Assembly: GCF_011075055.1 (NCBI RefSeq)
Contig: NC_058145.1
Span: forward strand, 4,311,228-4,375,227
Source: Mangifera indica
Taxonomy: Eukaryota > Streptophyta > Magnoliopsida > Sapindales > Anacardiaceae
Reading direction: 5' to 3'
DNA length: 64,000 nucleotides
The notes under the pieces are model-generated. The model was not told where the DNA came from. It was given only the letters and a program-made list of their open reading frames with translations, and ran no database searches. Position 1 is the stretch's first letter. Every line of letters starts with the position of its first letter. Positions 61,125 to 64,000 of the stretch are shown piece after piece. The position numbers were made by a program, and so were the translations under genes.

Positions 61125-61868
61125 AGACCAAAGAAGTTCCACGGTAGCTAGTATTGTATAAATATCAGTCACAACTATAATAGTTAGTTGAGAGGATGCC
61201 TCAACATTTTATTGTATAAATATCAATCATAATTATAGCAGTTAGTCGAGGGGAGGCCTCATAATTTCTCTTGCGTTTTCATGTCTTCTATTCATTGGAG
61301 TGAAGATGGAAACCCATGTTTCTCTGTATTGGAGTTTGGAGATGAGAACGTCTTATTTATATATATATTTGGATAGAATCATTCAATCTTATTCAGAATT
61401 CTGAGATGATTGATTTTATTCAGAATTCTGAGATGATTGATTGAGTTATATCGTAATAAAAAACTTTTGTGCTGCAATCTTATGGTTATTTATGTTATTT
61501 TAGTTTAACATTGACCTTTTTTTTACCATCGATCTTTTTACTGTTAGACTAGCGTCGCATGGTAATTCTTCAGATCAACGAGTAATTTTGACCATAATAA
61601 ATGGTCCTTCTAATTCTAAACCGAACTAGGATCATTATGTGTAGATTATCACTCCACAAAAATTTGATCTTGATATTGATTATGCGCCTAAATACAGTAA
61701 TTAAATTCATATTTGTTTATTTATTTATTTGTTTTGCTTCTCACCTAACAAAAACGAGAACATAATTGAAGAAACCAAACCTCAAAGGGTAAGTTAATGC
61801 CACAGTATATCGTCAAGCACAAGCACTCGCACTTAAAAGGTTGCTCAGCCAACGACTCCAATAAGAAA
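61125..61868. other. intergenic region between the bHLH and polygalacturonase genes
   Basis: Contains the presumed bHLH 3' UTR and the polygalacturonase promoter. A diverged direct repeat (TATTGTATAAATATCA near 61152 and 61212, each followed by GTTAGT-GAG-GGA-GCCTCA-like text) and a second exact one (TTATTCAGAATTCTGAGATGATTGA near 61390 and 61418) are seen. No gene found. Confidence 0.5.
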
Positions 61869-64000
61869 ATGGTTACTTTATCTCCCAAATTAGTCACGAT
61901 AATAACGCTCCTAATCTCATTCCCTCTCACCCGATCAATTTTTGACACCTCATCACCCACTATCGAACTTCCGATTTCCACCCACTCTCCTCCCATCACA
62001 CTCTGCGTCTCCGACTTCGGTGCCACCGGAGATGGTCTTACCTACGACACCGTCGCCATTCAGTCGGCCATCGACGCATGTCCCTGCACAATTCCATGTC
62101 ACGTGACGTTCCCACCTGGCACATACTTAACCGCCACCATACACCTGAAATCCCGTGTGATCCTGAACATCGAAGAAGATGCTGTGCTTCTGGGTGGCAC
62201 GGAGATAGAAGACTACCCAAAAGAGTCGTCTAGATGGTACGTGGTGATGGCGGAGAACGCGATTGATGTTGGGATAACGGGGGGAGGAGTCATAGATGGT
62301 CAAGGGCTTAAGTTTGTTGTGAAAAAAAACGAGAAGAAAAATGTGATGGTGAGTTGGAACCAAACTGGTGCTTGCTCGGGTGATGAGTGTAGGCCAAGAT
62401 TGGTGGGATTTCTGAATTGCAAGAACGTCAATATTTGGGGCGTTAGGTTAAGAGAGCCGGCTTACTGGTGGTCAGTATTGTTTGCCTTTTCCTTTTCATT
62501 CTAGAAATTGACTTTGAGCTTTGGCAAGTTTATAGTTTGCATCATTACTGTTTTTAGGGTTCTATTTGTAGTTTCATAGTTCAATGATCAATATTTAGAT
62601 TAGGCTAAAATATATACACATATGGTAGCTATGAAGTCGCAATTAAAAAAACAAAGTAGAATTTTAAATGCACTGAATATAGAAACCCAACAAGCAAAAT
62701 TGAGATAAATTGATGAGGTTGAATAGCCCTGTGACAATGGAGGGTTTAGTGTTCCAAATTCATCAACATTTATGTGTCACTTATTAAATAGGCCCTGCAA
62801 AAGTGTGATGGACTCAGCTTAAGGATGCCCATTTGTTTTAAATGGCAAGTTGCAATCGTCAATGTGCTCAAGAGGATGACATTGCAGTGTTAATGTCATC
62901 CTCTTTGTCACTTTACTCACAGTAGTGGACCATTTTGTTTCAGAGAAATGTTAATCACATACTGTTTAGTATTCTTTTCTGTTGCTGTACTATTTATTGA
63001 ATTGATTTTTTGTTTTTGTTTAGTTGAATATCAATTTGAAAATTAAGATTTTTTGTTTTCAGATTTGAATTAATTTTTAGAATAGCATCCAAATTTATTC
63101 TTGAGCTCAGCCATACTGAGATATTTGCTTTAAGTTTTTTATATCACTTCAAAATAATTTCATAGTAATTAATTAATTAAGTGATCAAATATGTGAAATC
63201 CACTAACTAGCACACTTTCCCTTAAATTTTGAAGTTACTTGCGAGACAATTTATTCCACTTTCTCTGCATTATGTTGCTCAGTATAGATTCTCCAGTTAC
63301 ATTAAACAGAAGCAAAGTTTTAGGTGCAGTAATGTGCATGCATGATAACTAATAAAAAAGTGTTTTTAGAAGCAATTTGAATTGTGAGAACTTAATTTTT
63401 TTCACTAGAAAGGTCTGGGGGACAATTTGGCTTATCAAACTGCATAGCTTCATATGAAAAAAAAAAAAGTTAATTATTAACAAAAAAATTTGAGGGTTTT
63501 TATGTGATTAACTAAAATTTCAACCCTATACCAATGAAACCAACTTCCATTTTTGTCTTCATCTTTAACCTCAGAACACTTAACCCAAAACCCTATCATT
63601 TTCAAACTCTAAATTGCAGTCTATCACACTAAAAACACAATATCAAATAAGAAAAATCGCTAGATCTAGATAACAAGATTGATCTTACATTAATCTATAT
63701 ATTTTTTCATTTTATTATTTTTTATCATGACTTAGACTGAATGTGTCTTGATGTTGTATTGGTTTATAGTTAATGTGAGTATTGTTATAAGATTTATGGG
63801 CGAATAATGGTATAACTTGTGTTATGATGTGAGAAAATTAAATTAAACAATTCATTATCAAGAATGTATTTTATAGAAGGATTCTTGATACCTGGCGTGA
63901 TAATTACTCCAACTGAAAACAAAACGTTTTATCAGTGTTATGGGTTGGTTTAGTTTTTTACACTAACTTGCTAAAAATACACCAACTTTAAACAAAGAAT
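61869..64000 (+). CDS. polygalacturonase-like protein (GH28, pectin-lyase fold), partial: first exon then intron to the window end
   Basis: Exon 1 is 61869-62470 (200 codons plus 2 nt), with a GTCAGT donor after AYW; the rest lies beyond the window and the intron exceeds 1.5 kb. The protein starts with a secretion signal (MVTLSPKLVTIITLLISFPL) and has the family's entry motif VSDFGATGDG at residues 47-56, then DTVAIQSAIDAC, FPPGTYLTATIHLKS, GGTEIEDYP, GGGVIDGQG and NCKNVNIWGVRLREPAYW. Such enzymes hydrolyse pectin in the cell wall. The catalytic NTD, DD and HG motifs would be in later exons, so activity cannot be judged. An in-frame ATG at 61797 would add 24 polar residues and bury the signal, so I prefer 61869. 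Confidence 0.85.

Noticed and set aside
1..64000. CRISPR arrays, rRNA or tRNA genes, organelle DNA insertions
   Set aside because: No regular spaced repeats, no rRNA-like segments and no complete tRNA were seen; the TGGTATCAGAGC words are retrotransposon primer binding sites, not tRNA genes.

Overview
The window is plant nuclear DNA, almost certainly from a eudicot. It is AT-rich, it has intron-rich genes with GT/AG junctions, and repeats occupy most of its length. The species cannot be named from the sequence. Only three host genes can be supported well: a cornichon-family ER cargo receptor (19300-23264, four exons), a bHLH transcription factor of the BHLH48/BHLH60 type (57465-61110, seven exons) and the first exon of a family-28 polygalacturonase-like gene that runs off the right edge (61869 onward). 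A MurD-like fragment lies near the left edge (496-612, possibly also about 875-1049, minus strand).

Layout. 1-7071 holds the MurD-like fragment, a truncated Copia element on the minus strand (gag start, primer binding site and LTR-like DNA), a decayed coding stretch whose stops all look like C-to-T changes, a 391-bp tandem duplication and a Mutator-type MITE. 7072-17873 is a nest of two related Ty3/Gypsy chromovirus elements, both on the minus strand. The older, broken but nearly full-length element carries in its 5' LTR a younger 4.1-kb relative that keeps both LTRs, the primer binding site, gag and protease but has lost reverse transcriptase, RNase H and integrase; the insertion made a perfect CAACT duplication.

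18000-23300 holds the cornichon gene. 23300-29267 is gene-free and contains a hAT-like MITE split by a foldback element. 29268-45800 is a second nest: an old Tekay/Del-type Gypsy element (about 32620-41973, plus strand) sits 104 bp inside a solo LTR of the same kind (32516-44285), which itself sits in a further minus-strand LTR. 45800-56800 is intergenic, with three more copies of the foldback family and another Tekay-type LTR remnant.

56800-64000 is the gene-rich end. The bHLH gene and the polygalacturonase gene lie head to tail about 0.75 kb apart on the plus strand. The bHLH reading frame is intact through six exons but appears frameshifted just before its conserved C-terminus.

I found no new enzymatic or defence system. 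The most informative observations are the gag-protease-only element with its deletion junction, two MITE families whose copies keep 9-10 bp target duplications, the loss of all three RNase H acidic residues by G-to-A-type changes in the Tekay-type element, and the bHLH C-terminal frameshift. All homology calls come from recognition of motifs by eye; no database search was run.
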